This document shows, piece after piece, positions 39,578 through 50,447 of a stretch of DNA of 64,000 bases. Origin of the DNA: Acephala macrosclerotiorum (Eukaryota; Ascomycota; Leotiomycetes; Helotiales; Mollisiaceae). Below the pieces are notes generated by a model. That model saw only the letters and a list, made by a program, of their open reading frames with translations, was not told the origin of the DNA and ran no database searches. Location of the stretch: contig MU119281.1 of the NCBI GenBank assembly GCA_014904845.1, positions 1-64,000 on the forward strand, in the 5' to 3' direction. Both the position numbers and the translations under genes were made by a program. Positions within the stretch are counted from its first letter, which is position 1; each line of letters opens with the position of its first letter.

Positions 39578-42500
39578 TTACGAAGCCGAATCGCTTTCTC
39601 CCTCGTCCTTTACGTCTTCACGTGAGCTACCGACTTGCTCATCATAATTGTCACCCGCTATAGGCGTTCTCATTTTCGCCCTTTTCCCCCACGTGGCCCT
39701 CTGTCTCTCCTCTTTCTCCTCATCGACTTCTGGCGCTCGGTAGTAACCCTCAGTCGCCATGTCCGCTCGTGATCGCCCCTTTCGAGTATCTCGCAAATAC
39801 GCATTGAAATTTTCGGCAGCTTTGAAGTATATCCTCAAGTGGTCCCATCGAAGTCTCTCTCCATCTCCAATCATCCGCAGGGCTATTTCCCATGCACTCG
39901 ATATTCCTTGCCATTCAAACGCTTCTTGACGAGGTCAGACAAGTGCTCCCACAAGTCGTCTGTATCAACACGATGATTTTCTGATGCTTCTTGGATGATT
40001 GTCTGCCAGATCTGTCTTCGTCCCTCGGCGTCCAGTTCTCGGTAATGGATTGCCACCTGAACTCGAGCTTCAATAGACTCGTCGAGGGAGCCAACGCGCG
40101 TGGTTGTTAGGATTAAAGGTTCTGTGTAATTATCCAGTGCCCGTTGAAAAGTCATTACTACGGCGTTGCGGACTACGTCGGTTTTCGTTCGCTGTGCCAG
40201 AATCACATCGGCGTTTTCCATCGCAAGTATAGCGCTCCATCTTTCTGCACGCCTCAAATATTGAGCGAGGTTAGCATCGACTACATCGGGGGTCGCTCCA
40301 AGATCTCCCGCAGAGAAGGATATTAGTGGCCTTCGAAGATGTTCGGCCAAGTACTTGGTTGTCACTGTCTTTCCCAAGCCTGGCGCACCATGGAGAAGAA
40401 CAATCGTGGCATCTCCAGAGTCATACCTTCTCCGCGATTCGTTCGCTGCCGGCGCATTCGATCTCATCGCACTGAAAAGTAGATTCTTCTCGCGTTTGGG
40501 CAGAACTAGCTTTTCCATGATGTCTTTTTCAAATTCAATCGGCTTGATGTCATCGATATTCACAGTCGCTATGAAACTTTAGTATATGATATAATGATAC
40601 ACTTAAGAAAGAAAGCAATCAATTACCCCATTGAAGGTCGCGTAGAACAAAGGCCGAAATCACTGATGGGCAGATCACCAACATCAAAGGCTTCAAGTTA
40701 AAGTCCATGGTCACTGGGAATTGATCCTCGAATTCTTGTTCCGGTGGTGGAACTTCTATAGGTCGAGAGCTTTGGTCTATGACGATCCGGTTGGTTTTCT
40801 GCTATATTTCAGCATCGTGCTACACTCGGTCAAGGCCTCATGAGATTTCTGGGGTGGAGAACACATACCAAGCCCAACCTGTACTTCATATGGCGTATTT
40901 CACTTCCTAATTTCCAGTATTTCTTACCTCGTAAGATCAATTCCGCCCTAACACTCGCTTCATTGGGGAGATAACCAGCTGGGATGTATTTCAAGTTTAC
41001 GATCTCTTTCTCCCCAGCAAATTGGGACACTGCCAGGGTATGATAACGCTTCGTGAAATACTTTCCGTTATGATCGATCGCCCATGCCCGGATCTGAAGC
41101 TGCCCGTACCGACCAGAGGGTCTCGCATCCATACCCGATAGCTCAGCCACTACATAAGCTCGAAACCGCCCTTCCTCATTCGTATATATAGCTGAATTTG
41201 CTGGGTATAGCATGGGTAGCTGAGCGAACTTTATGCTCTTGGCTCTCTTCTCCTGTATCTCAACAAGCTTATGAGGAACAAGTGCAAAATCGTTCTGCAT
41301 GATATCCAGCGATAGTGAGCGTCGAGGGCCTAGTTGCGACGCAGACTGATAGGCAATCAATGCCGACTTTCCTTGGGCAGAAGCCTGCCCCTCTTGTGTA
41401 AAAGCCTGCCCCTCTTGTGCAAGTGCAGCAGTAAGCAGGACCTTTATCATGAGCCTCGAGTCCTCAACGAGATTGTTTAGTTGTTTCAAAACAAAGGCTC
41501 CGTCATCTGCTCCATTAGGTTCAGTTCCTTTCGGATTAAGATAGTCGATGCTGTCGATCACGATGAAAGTACATTCTACCTGCACATCTCTCAGGCACTC
41601 CACAAAGAGATTCCATAGTATATGGATGTCAGCCATGTTCTCCCTTGTCAGCAGAGCTGCTTTGCTCTTCAGGACCCCTGGATATTGCTTGAAGATCTGA
41701 CGAAGAAGTGCCTGGATGAGCGTGCGATACCCCGTCCGAGGCTCGGAATAGTTGTCTCCGCAGAAGTGTCTCAAAACGAGGTATCTTTCGCAGTTACTCT
41801 GCCCGAGAATGAGAAGGGGATCTGCGAAAGACGCGTTGAAATCATGCCTGCGAAGAAGATTATTGCCATCAATCCAGAGCAATTCGGACCTATCAGACTC
41901 AATCCAGGACATAACTCTGTCGACTTTGAGAATGTTTCGCTGCTTGGATCTGTGTGGCCGCATTTCCGGAAGCTGTTCTAGCACTCGTTGCTGTCGGGAG
42001 CGGCCTTCGTCGTACTCTTGAAGTTCCACAAATACACCCTCGAGCAATGCATCGAAGTTTTCCTGGTCCGCACTAACGTTCTGATCTCGCTCAGATCTTT
42101 CGCCTGCAATTTTGTTTGGCTCTTCCAATCTTGCCTCAACTCTCTGTCGACAATCATCAGACATTTCCGCAACGTCGCTGGCCTTTGAGAACTTCACCGG
42201 CGGTTGATCAAACAGGTGCGCAAGGTGTTGCAAGCCGACTAAAATTTGTTGTGATACGGCAAGATTCATTTGTCCAACGATATTGCCGTGGAACATAACG
42301 ATGTCCTTCACTTCAAGATATGTCTGCTCAATGGACGTAACTAGGGGCTCCAGCTGCTTCCACGGCTTGGCAAATGCGTTGAAAGTAAGCCCTAAATCTC
42401 ATCAGTAACAAATAACAAAAGGCGAGGGGTATTGCTACTTACTTGTACGACTCCGGGTATAGAATTTCAAGGCCTTTGCAAGAAATCTATTGAAGAAATC

Positions 42501-43102
42501 GTACATGTTCGCGATAGCACTGACTAACCTGTCCGTTGGCAGATATGCTGTCAAATGATCAATCAATTCAAATTTGGTCCTGATCTTTTCCATGTAACTC
42601 TCAACGCTTTGCTTCATCTCCTCATAATTGACTTGAACAACCAGAAGAATCTTCACTGCTCCGTAGGCCAGGGAGATGTACTCGGGCGCTTGACCGACCA
42701 TGACATCCAAAATCTGGACATACTCGTAGGCTACTTCAGATGCTGCTCTCAAGCCGCCCTTGATGCTCTCGAGAAGATCTCGTTCAGCTCCTGGTTCTTT
42801 CTTAGGGTAGCGCTTATCGTGCGCTAGAGTTGTCTCTTGCAGGACTTGCAAGACCTTGCTCCGACTGACTTCCACAGCCTTCTGTTCTGATGGCTTCGCG
42901 TCTTTGAGGAATTCTTGGAGTCGGTTGTCTAATTTTGCTCTCGAGGTTTGGACCATACCACTGAGTAGCTACTGTCAGGCCAATCTATTTACAATCACTC
43001 CACGAGCGCTTACCGCCGCATCAGTGCTCCTGCCCATTTCCTCGAATCCCAATACTCTCCAGCCTCAGTGCACGTCGTACCTTCCAAGCTTTCGGGCTCC
43101 AT
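39578..43102 (-). CDS. STAND-like / AAA-ATPase fusion protein, C-terminus frameshifted
   Basis: Five exons join in frame: 43102-43014, 42960-42443, 42391-40869, 40801-40627 and 40568 onward. Introns are 51-67 bases with normal borders. This gives 996 residues to the stop at 39883. Residues 1-200 are the helical N-terminus seen in fungal STAND/NACHT proteins (YEYVQILDVMVGQAPEYISL). A P-loop-like module follows. Its Walker A is unrecognisable (ELLWIDGNNLLRRHD), although a Walker B-like CTFIVIDSID remains near 474. Near 600-690 lies the domain that usually precedes fungal AAA modules (AIYTNEEGRFRAYVV). The AAA domain has Walker A GAPGLGKT near 826, but its Walker B reads AILAMENADV instead of the usual LLDEADV. 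Sensor-2-like LTTTRVGSLDESIEAR and LNGKEYR follow. A 1-base loss near 39890 pushes the last roughly 100 residues (to 39578) out of frame. The function is unknown; incompatibility or defence is only suggested by the STAND part. Confidence 0.65.
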
Positions 43103-43628
43103 GGTATAGGCCACGCTGAAAGTAGTCGGACTTGTCATCTCGTTAGATTACAAACATGTAATTAAATCCTCATAGAAGTCCGTGAGAATAGCGAAACAAC
43201 GAAGTTGCAATCATAGTCCTCCGGTTTTTAGGATCACAGCCTTACGAGCTGAAGTTGTGGGAAGCAGACTCCCATATAATTGGACGACGCACACCCCTGC
43301 ATTTCTAGTGTTCCACGAACGACGTGGCAGTGAGAATACTTCATGCATCTCGCTTGGGGTTAAAAAAAGGACTCAATAGGGATGGCGGCTAACGATGCAT
43401 ATCTGTATCATATACTGTCTACGAATAAAAACGCTGGGAGGTATCACCCAATCAAATACTTGAGGGAGGAGAATTGGAAGATATCAACTAAGGAGGAAAA
43501 TGAAAGAGACAAATTGCAAGTGCGGAAGCACCCAAGTAGAAAATTTCCATGCAACAAGTACTTTTCACCAATGACTACTAAAGCCTCAGGAATTCCAACA
43601 CCTCAGAAGGTTCAATCCCTCCAGCGTT
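43103..43628. other. Intergenic
   Basis: Presumed promoter of the STAND/AAA gene and 3' region of the methyltransferase. A plus-strand frame at 43382-43771 shows no family resemblance and overlaps the methyltransferase. Confidence 0.4.
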
Positions 43629-44404
43629 TCATTTTCCCATCTCCAAACTCCGCTCGTAAACCACCAAATCCATCAGCACGTCGCTCCTCGTCGCCACTAA
43701 ATACCCCGGCTGAAACTTATGACAGCATACCACAACCCCACTCTCACACAACCTCGTCAACAATGTCCTAACAGTCTTCAATGCCAACTGCTTTGGGACC
43801 AGGTACACGAACACGTGTGTAACACCCTGCTTTCCCATCTGCCCAAAGAGATCATTTTCATCCAGGTTGAAGTCGTACACCAACCAGTTGGCTTGTTGGT
43901 GGGCGATGGTGGCGTTTGATATTGCGGTCGCGATGAGAGGGGCGTTGTAGTCGATGCCAAAGCCGGACGTGGGAGGAATGGGAGGAAGCAGGGGAAGTTG
44001 AGGAGAGTTGATGTGGCCTAGCAAGCCAATGAGGAATTCCCCGTCGCCACAACCCAAATCACAAATAACTTGTGGGGTGGAGGATAGTCCTGGGAGAGGT
44101 GCCATATTGACGCGCATGAGTATCGCTGCTGCCCGCATTGCTATTCAAAGTTGTGTCAATGCTGCATCTTGAAATGGGGTGTTTTACAATAGCTTGAAAA
44201 ACCGAAACAGTGGGAAGGCGCATAATTGTACTTACTACCTGGACCAGTCTCAATGTATGGTGCTAGGATACCTCCATAACCAGACGGGATATAGTCCAGA
44301 TCATGGAAAGCAAAAGTTGGCATGTCCCACTCATCGGTCTCTTCGATCCTCGAGCTAAGAGGATCCTTGGCTACCATATCTAGGCTGGAAAGTGCGGACG
44401 GCAT
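43629..44404 (-). CDS. SAM-dependent methyltransferase, FAM173/ATPSCKMT-like
   Basis: Two exons, 44404-44236 and 44140-43629, are joined by a 95-base intron (GTAAGT donor, TAG acceptor) and give 226 residues. The SAM-binding motif I is clear: VICDLGCGDGEFLIGLL. An acidic residue at the end of the next strand (GFGIDYNAPLIA) would hold the ribose. The later THVFVYLVPKQLALKTVRTL and VVCCHKFQPGYL resemble the C-terminal half of the FAM173 lysine methyltransferases, which in animals modify mitochondrial proteins. The usual membrane helix before the SAM domain is not obvious here. The substrate is unknown. Another class I methyltransferase is possible. Confidence 0.65.
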
Positions 44405-45384
44405 GATGAGAGATGTTTTGTCTTTAACGGCAATTTAAGTTTCTCTTGTCAATCTGCTCGCGAAATGTTTCTGCCCTGTGAAATCGTGCTCGATTTATGT
44501 TTGTTCCTAAATTCGGTCAGCTGCTAGGGTCAATTTCCAAGGTTAACCACTTCATACCATGAGGTTCCAAAAACCCAGTCCCAATGAGCCTTTAGCCCGT
44601 CACAGAGATGCGTAATCGCAAGATGACAAGACAAATCGTGCATGAATTACTTGTCGGTTGGATAATGTTTATTTTGCGAGGAGGGGTAGTCAAGATTTTG
44701 AAGTTGCCTGGAACATCGTGGGACTGCACGCTAGTCTCCATTCAGCCAGCTGCATGAGGTTTCTGGGGACAATAACTTCACGTGCCCATTCGGCTTTTCG
44801 AAGTCGAGTGTGTAAGCATGATGTCCAATATGGGTTTGGTATTTTTTCAGGGAGTTATCGTCACTTACGACCCGTGCCTTTTCACACAACGCTACCCAAC
44901 TTTAAGTTGTGGCCAGACTCTAGCATTGTCATTCTTGCTCTCTTTTGTATCCGAAAGGCAGATAGGTTCCAAGATCTTTACTTTGATGACCACTTCCATC
45001 ATGGAGCGCAGTTTGATGACAATTTTGGCTTTGGTTCTAGGTGAAGACGAGGCTTGAGCCAAGTGAGGTATGGTCCCCTTTTTAAGCGAGAGTTTAGCGA
45101 GAGCGTCTAGACCCCACACTGCCATGAATGCAAGTCATTTGGAAATTGAACTATCACCGACGGGTCCAAATCTAAACCCACTGATTTCCATCATAGTTGG
45201 GACATTTTTTGCCAAATGCTTCATTAGGGATCCTATCTCATCGTCCCAAGCCAAGAAAAGCCGAGAAACGTGTTTGCTCACTAACCAATCATCCATCCCT
45301 CCGCTACCACCCCTCTGTCCAATACCTTGTGATAGATACCGATCCCACATAGGTAAACCTCAACCTCATCCTAAGGTGCAGCAC
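44405..45384. other. Intergenic
   Basis: Frames exist on both strands around 44660-45125 but none shows a domain, codon pattern or exon structure I would call a gene. Confidence 0.4.
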
Positions 45385-46113
45385 TCAAAAACCCATCTCC
45401 TCACGTTGTTTTCGCTCGAGAGCCTTGCGCTCCTTCTGCGACATCTTTTTCTTGATTATAAATTGCTCGGCAGTTGGAGTAATATCGTTGATCGAGGACT
45501 CTCTGGCGGGTTGACGGTTGGGGGAGTCTCTAGAGAATGGTACGGGAATGAGCCGCACTCCTTCTTGCCACCACGGTTGCAGTGGACGTGAAGGTCGATA
45601 GAGAACTGCTGAGGATCCGTGCCAATACCCATCTCGGCCTGACACCATCGGCAGAGCTTTACCAATGTCAGCTTGCGCATTTTTGGATAACGAAATGACA
45701 CAATCATGTGGAAGGTGGCGTAGGGGAGATACTACTTACAATAGAATGAGACCATCCCTTTCTCTCGTTCTTGCTAAACATGCAGTGCTTGAAATAACGC
45801 TCGCAGCTATCGCAATACCTGAAGACTATGTTAGTTCGGCCAATTCATGGGAATCTAAGGGACATTACATTTCGAAGACCTTGGTGTGTTTATCAGAGGA
45901 GTGCAAGGCGAGGATGGCCTCTTTGTTGTCAAAGCACCATTTGACGCGTGGATTGTCCTCGAGGAGATTAAGCCACTCACGGTCAACTCGCTGGCTGCTG
46001 CTCCCCTTGGTCTCCTCAGTGGCCATTTCAATCATCTTCTCCTCGGCTGGTTTGGCCTGGGCAGGGGCGACCTTTGCGCTGAAAGAGGTGGATTTTGCGA
46101 CTGTGGAATACAT
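45385..46113 (-). pseudogene. Cys-rich tandem family, copy A (long form, frameshifted)
   Basis: Three exons (46113-45869, 45818-45740, 45656 onward) are joined by introns of 50 and 83 bases. The N-terminus is Ala/Lys/Glu-rich. Then come VKWCFDNKEAILALHSSDKH and a first Cys cluster, YCDSCERYFKHC. The second cluster is CRWCQAEMGIGTD with IDLHVHCNRGGKKECGS, which together look like a small zinc-binding module. Copy D carries the same arrangement. A 1-base loss near 45540 (TACCATTC where copy D implies an extra C) shifts the frame, so translation stops at 45456 and not at 45385. The displaced tail ends in KKKMSQKERKALERKQREE, the family's hallmark. No known family was recognised. It may still make a truncated protein. 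Confidence 0.6.
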
Positions 46114-46885
46114 GTTTCTGTTCGAGAATTTCAAGTGATATTAAATGTCTCTGATTGAAGTGGAGTCTTGCGATTGGTGCTGTTGTCGTTAATGAGGAGT
46201 GGCAGGCTATTGTTGGTGAAGACTTAGTGTTGCGCGTTTGGGTTGGAGTTGCAGTAAAGAAGTGGATGTAAGAATGTGGAGCGTGGGAAGTAGACGAGGC
46301 CTTTTGTATTGCAGACGGTCTTGGTGCGCATCCAACTAGCGCTAAGTCCAAATCAAGAGTTCAGATGAATTAAGAGATCACATGCTTTACAACTTACTCA
46401 TCTAGCTGGAGCGAAATATTCTATTTATATAACCACCTTCAATAAGCAATCGACATAAGCTTGCTACTTAATTATTGGTGAAAAAGTTTCATGCTATGGT
46501 AGATATGATCATAGTAGACCCGGAGGCTTCACGAAGTTTAAGTTTTGTGGGCGCATCTGCATGTATATAGAAAATCCCGCCATGGGCAATCAGAGAAGAT
46601 GGGTCACCGGCTAAGTAGATATGCGTGACAGTTACACCAAAAATTCCACCTTTCACAAGAGTGTCTCGTTCAGGATGAGGCAAAGATGACTGACAAGATG
46701 ACTTTGCTCATGTATTCTCCCCACATTCCAAAGCTCTTCCTTGTTCCAATTGATGCCTCGATCATGATCCCAAATACTGCTATTCACATTTGCTTTCCTT
46801 GTCCTTGTCCTTGTCCAAATCTCAATTCCCTCCCACCTAACCGTCTGGTAGTCGACCCACCTCTTCCTCAGCAAGCTATCCTTCC
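46114..46885. other. Spacer of the tandem array
   Basis: Includes the 3' flank of copy B. The stretch from about 46731 (CCAAAGCTCTTCCTTG) resembles the 3' flanks of copies C (from about 47462) and D (from about 48328), so the duplicated unit reaches beyond the coding part. Confidence 0.5.
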
Positions 46886-47133
46886 CTAAATACCCTTGAC
46901 CTGAACTCTCAAAGCTACCTTGCGCTTCTTCTGGCTCATCTTCTTCAATATATACCCAAGGTCGCCGACTTTATGAGAATCCATTTTTGGACTTCGACAC
47001 CGCCCTCGTTCTTTTTCCCGATAGCTGGCGGAATCTTTGTGGTTGATGACGTGGTTGGAGCTCGACCAGCGGCGATTTGAGACCAATTGGCAGAAGTTGG
47101 GGACGAATTGAGGGGTTCACTTGATGATCGCAA
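46886..47133 (-). pseudogene. Cys-rich tandem family, copy B (short form, frameshifted)
   Basis: One frame gives SSPTSANWSQIAAGRAPTTS, matching NWAQIADGPAPATT of copy C. Another frame gives VGDLGYILKKMSQKKRKVAL, matching the end of copy C. The two are out of phase, with the break near 46990-47030, so this copy is frameshifted. The Cys clusters of copies A and D are absent, as in copy C. The stop of the C-terminal frame is at 46886. Confidence 0.55.
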
Positions 47134-47600
47134 TAGATCGGACGTCGTGTTAGAGATCGTGTTGCAGTGAAATGCAAATTCTGCGAAAGGTTTTGGAGGT
47201 GAATGTAGAAGACAACAACAGAGGTAAATTGGAATATCTATAGGCAGAGTAGGCCAAGTTAATCACTAGAACTGGAGCTAGGACAGTTGCGGACCAATGT
47301 AGTAACAGAGGGGCCATGAGGCGTTAATGTCAAGTTCTTACCAGTAGATAAGCTCTGTAGACAAAGAGGATCTTCATCACGGAAAGATATTGATGGCTGA
47401 TTATACCATTCTGCTGAAATGCTATTCCCAAGCCTCAAGGCCGCTGATCGAAAATCACAGATCCCAAGGCTCTTCCTTACTGCAATCGATTCCTCTATGC
47501 CCGGATGCTATATACACTGATTATCAATTCCCCTCGTCCAGTCCCATCACCCAATGCCCAGCAATTGTTTCCTCCCTCAGGCTTTCCCCGTCGCATTTCC
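47134..47600. other. Spacer of the tandem array
   Basis: Contains the 3' flank of copy C, similar to the flank of copy B. No other feature. Confidence 0.4.
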
Positions 47601-47855
47601 CTAGGTGCTCATCTTCTGCGCTCCCAAAGCCGCCTTCCTAGCCTTCTGGGACATCTTCTTGTTGACTGTATAGCCAGCTTCAGAGTCATGGCCCAACTTT
47701 TCGCAGCTAGTGGCACTGGCGGTGGTATGAGCGGGCTGAGGAATGGCGCAATCGACCTTGTTTTCTGGGACCTTCTCAATGTTGGCGGTGGTGGCGGGAG
47801 CAGGGCCGTCAGCAATCTGAGCCCAGTTGGGAGCGGTGGTCTTGGGAGAAGACAT
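47601..47855 (-). CDS. Cys-rich tandem family, copy C (short form, intact, 84 aa)
   Basis: A single exon with ATG at 47855 and stop at 47601 gives 84 residues. The start is MSSPKTTAPNWAQIADG. The middle is polar and probably disordered. The end is LGHDSEAGYTVNKKMSQKAR followed by KAALGAQ. It has only one Cys and lacks the zinc-like clusters of copies A and D, so it consists of the family's N-terminal W-x-QIA motif joined to the C-terminal KKMSQKxRKA motif. It has no signal peptide or membrane segment. It is the only copy without an evident lesion. Its function is unknown. Confidence 0.55.
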   Translation of the reverse strand: MSSPKTTAPNWAQIADGPAPATTANIEKVPENKVDCAIPQPAHTTASATSCEKLGHDSEAGYTVNKKMSQKARKAALGAQKMST

Positions 47856-48468
47856 TGTGATTTTGGTTGATGGGTATGAAGTTGAAATGTTTCCTTGAGG
47901 ATTGCGCGCTGCGCTGTTGAGGAGCCTAGTGACGGTTGAAGGCGTTGATCCTGAACGGATGCGATGATTGGAGGTGTCGCAGAGTTATGTCGTAATCAAG
48001 TCGATGTTTCGTGCAATATCTTGGAGACTGGTGTAGAAGGAAGCGCAACTATATAGATAGAAGGATAACTTGGTGGTCTGGGAGACCTCAAGCGAGCTGG
48101 GGCTAGTCTAATTTGAGGTGAATTGAGCTTCATCCGATGTTTCGATTGGTGTGGTTTTGGGCTTGAAAGCCTTATTCAAGGTTGATCAGCCTTGATCACA
48201 CCAATTAAATATAACCGGGTCATGCCAAGCTTTCACGAAGCTGTTTGCATCAAGACAATCATTACGCGCGAGACGGAGAGGCTGACCGTGTAGTTTTGCC
48301 AGTTGCTATACTCAAATCCCAAAGCGCATCACCCCAAAGCTCTTGCGTAAATGCGAGCCGATCCCTCCGTCTCAGAGAATTCCCAGAAACCAGTATCCGC
48401 CCAATCCCCATGTGCTATACCCTCGTTCCTCTATCCAAAGGTCAACCAATCCCCGGCGGTCACATCTT
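47856..48468. other. Spacer of the tandem array
   Basis: Upstream region of copy C and 3' flank of copy D. No other feature. Confidence 0.4.
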
Positions 48469-49191
48469 CTAGATGCTGTTTGTTTTCTCGGCTCTCAATG
48501 TCGCCTTTCTCTCCTTTTGTGACATCTTCTGAATTTTGTACCCAAATTCAAGAGCAGGAGCCATCTTGTCGATACTCAGCTCAGCGACGTATCTTCTGTG
48601 TGTGGGAGGATCGAGGGAGAATGGGTATTGGAGGCTACCACATTCCTTCTTGCCGAATTTGTTGCAGTGGACGTGGCAATCGATCTCGAATTGTTGAGTG
48701 TCGGTGCCGATACCACAGTCTGCCTGACACCAGCGACACATCTAAATTATTGCGTTAGCATTCGGGGAGAGCATTGGTACATGAACTGGATGTGAGAAGC
48801 TTATAGGCCCATCCTTCTTGCGTTCCCGATTGGAGAATATACAATGTTTGTACCAGAGCTAGCAGAACTCGCACTCTCTGGCCGCACATCATATTAGCTC
48901 ATTGCGCTCAAAGAAAGTGGGGGTTGAGAAGTGCTTACACAACGAAGACCTTGGTTTCTTCAAGGGAAAAATGAAGCGCAAGGATGGCCTCTCGTTCTCC
49001 ATGCACCACTTCAAGGCACGGTCATTGGTGTAGCCGGATTGGGCATCGTGCGCAGTCTCTTCAATGGTCTCCAGGTCCCATGAGGTGCTGGCGCCAGAGG
49101 TGAGAGCAGGAGTAGCAACGATGTTGGGCCAAGTAACAGATATTGGGATTGTTTGGATATACGAAGGAGCGGTTTTAAAGTAATGAGCCAT
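48469..49191 (-). pseudogene. Cys-rich tandem family, copy D (long form, broken)
   Basis: It starts MAHYFKTAPSYIQTIP at 49191. HDAQSGYTNDRALKWCMENE is followed, in a shifted frame, by EAILALHFSLEETKVFVV, so one base was lost near 48990. The next exon reads CEFC then TAG (48859-48861), then LWYKHCIFSNRERKK, parallel to YCDSCERYFKHC of copy A. The last exon is intact: CRWCQADCGIGTDTQQF, IDCHVHCNKFGKKECGS, and the tail FGYKIQKMSQKERKATLRAE to 48469. The exon layout equals copy A, which confirms common origin. One frameshift plus one stop make it a pseudogene. Its 5' end is duplicated in inverted orientation at 49241-49298. Confidence 0.65.
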
Positions 49192-49298
49192 CACGTGCTA
49201 TGGTCCGAGCTTTCCTCACCCAAAATCGAGAGTTTAGTAAGGAAACGCTTGGACCAAAGCACGTGCATGGCTCATTACTTTAAAACCGCTCCTTCGTA
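49160..49298. repeat. Inverted repeat containing the 5' end of copy D twice, head to head
   Basis: Arms 49160-49215 and 49241-49298 are nearly identical inverted copies around a 25-base centre. Each arm carries a CACGTG box and the start ATGGCTCATTACTTTAAAAC, read on the minus strand from 49191 and on the plus strand from 49267. The plus copy encodes MAHYFKTAPS and then stops (TAG). Confidence 0.9.
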
Positions 49299-50037
49299 GA
49301 CTTGAGTATTCCGTTTCGGTAAGGCGTGTTGGTGCAGAGAAGTTTATGATAATTTAAGATATTGATCTTGGAAGGGTGTGGTAAATGTTCAAGAGTCGTA
49401 TTGTAGTGGCAGAGGTGAAGAGCGCAACTTCTTGGACATAGACGTAGGAAAAGGAAAGGATATGATAGAGGGGGCGTTTACGTAGGTAGAAACTAGTCAC
49501 GCGAAACGGAACTAGCGAAGCTCGGATGAATTGAGCATATTTATTCATTCGTTCAGGGCTTCAGCAACACTTGCTTCTATATACTGAAGCTCTCTAGCAC
49601 AGACGCTTGATGATATCGGTTGGAAATGAAGAAGCGCAGGAATATAAGGCAACTCTCAGACTCTTAAGGACTAGGAATGTTCTCCAAATTTGAACTCGGC
49701 AACCAAACAACGGACACTCTTTTAGCAGGACATCTGACGCGCGTGATTCGTCCTGTTCTGCAATGGGATGACCGCTTGGTCGAAATGACTGTACTGTCTC
49801 CATTTTGAGGTTAGGATATGGCCAGCAAACCTGTTGACAACAGACAAGCATCCAAAGTGCAACTAAACTTTGCTTGGGTGAAGGTCACTTGACCATAGCA
49901 ATGTTCGTCACGTAAAGCGTAACTGAAAGCGCCTTCCCACCTGGACGCATGATGCACATCTCGTGACAGTTACATTCCGCTCCGCTCAAGACACTCAGCT
50001 TTGTCATATTCTTCACTCCGAGCATCCTCCACCTCAC
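49299..50037. other. Intergenic
   Basis: No gene supported; short frames on the minus strand lack any family signal. Confidence 0.4.
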
Positions 50038-50447
50038 TCACAGCGGCAACTTCGTCGCCAGATCTCTCTGCGCCTTCTCAGCCATCTCCTCCTGCTCTGC
50101 CCTATCAACCTCCACTCCCGCCTTGAAAACCTTGTATAATCCGAACAGACATTGGAGGACCAATACACCTAATCCAGTATCCGCCGTTAACTCATGACTT
50201 TCAAAACGCCAAGTCGCGGAAGGGGGAAACAAGGAGATGACGTACATCGAGAAGGCCACCAATCTCCGGAGAGATACCCAGCAAGTAAGGCCGAGGCAGT
50301 GATCACAGTACAAAGGAGCAAAGACAGTAGCATTGGTTCGATTCTTGCGATCCGGAAGGAGGATTTGTGCGAGGGTGCAATCTCTTCTCGGATGGCTCGA
50401 TGTTCTTGGGTGTTGACTTTGGCTGTGGGGTTGCGACTTCGTAACAT
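50038..50447 (-). CDS. Small two-helix membrane protein, family unknown
   Basis: Two exons (50447-50246 and 50168-50038) with a 77-base intron (GTACGT donor, TTAG acceptor) give 110 residues. The N-terminus is polar and basic. A first membrane helix is MLLSLLLCTVITASALLAGY, and a second short one is VLVLQCLFGLYKVF, formed across the splice junction. The tail is charged and probably coiled (DRAEQEEMAEKAQRDLATK). The ATG at 50447 is the first in frame. Size and topology suggest an ER or mitochondrial membrane protein. I do not recognise it. Confidence 0.55.

Noticed and set aside
41385..41430. Short tandem repeat in the STAND/AAA gene (EGQAFTQEGQASAQG)
   Set aside because: A two-unit in-frame duplication of about 21 bases, ordinary slippage, with no effect on the domains.
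43382..43771. 129-codon plus-strand frame
   Set aside because: Overlaps the end of the methyltransferase gene in antisense, shows no domain, and is low-complexity Pro/Ser at its end.
44658..45125. Frames on both strands in the 44.7-45.1 kb spacer
   Set aside because: No family resemblance, no consistent exon structure and mutually overlapping.
47505..47870. 121-codon plus-strand frame opposite copy C
   Set aside because: Gly/Ser-rich antisense shadow of the short-form family member.
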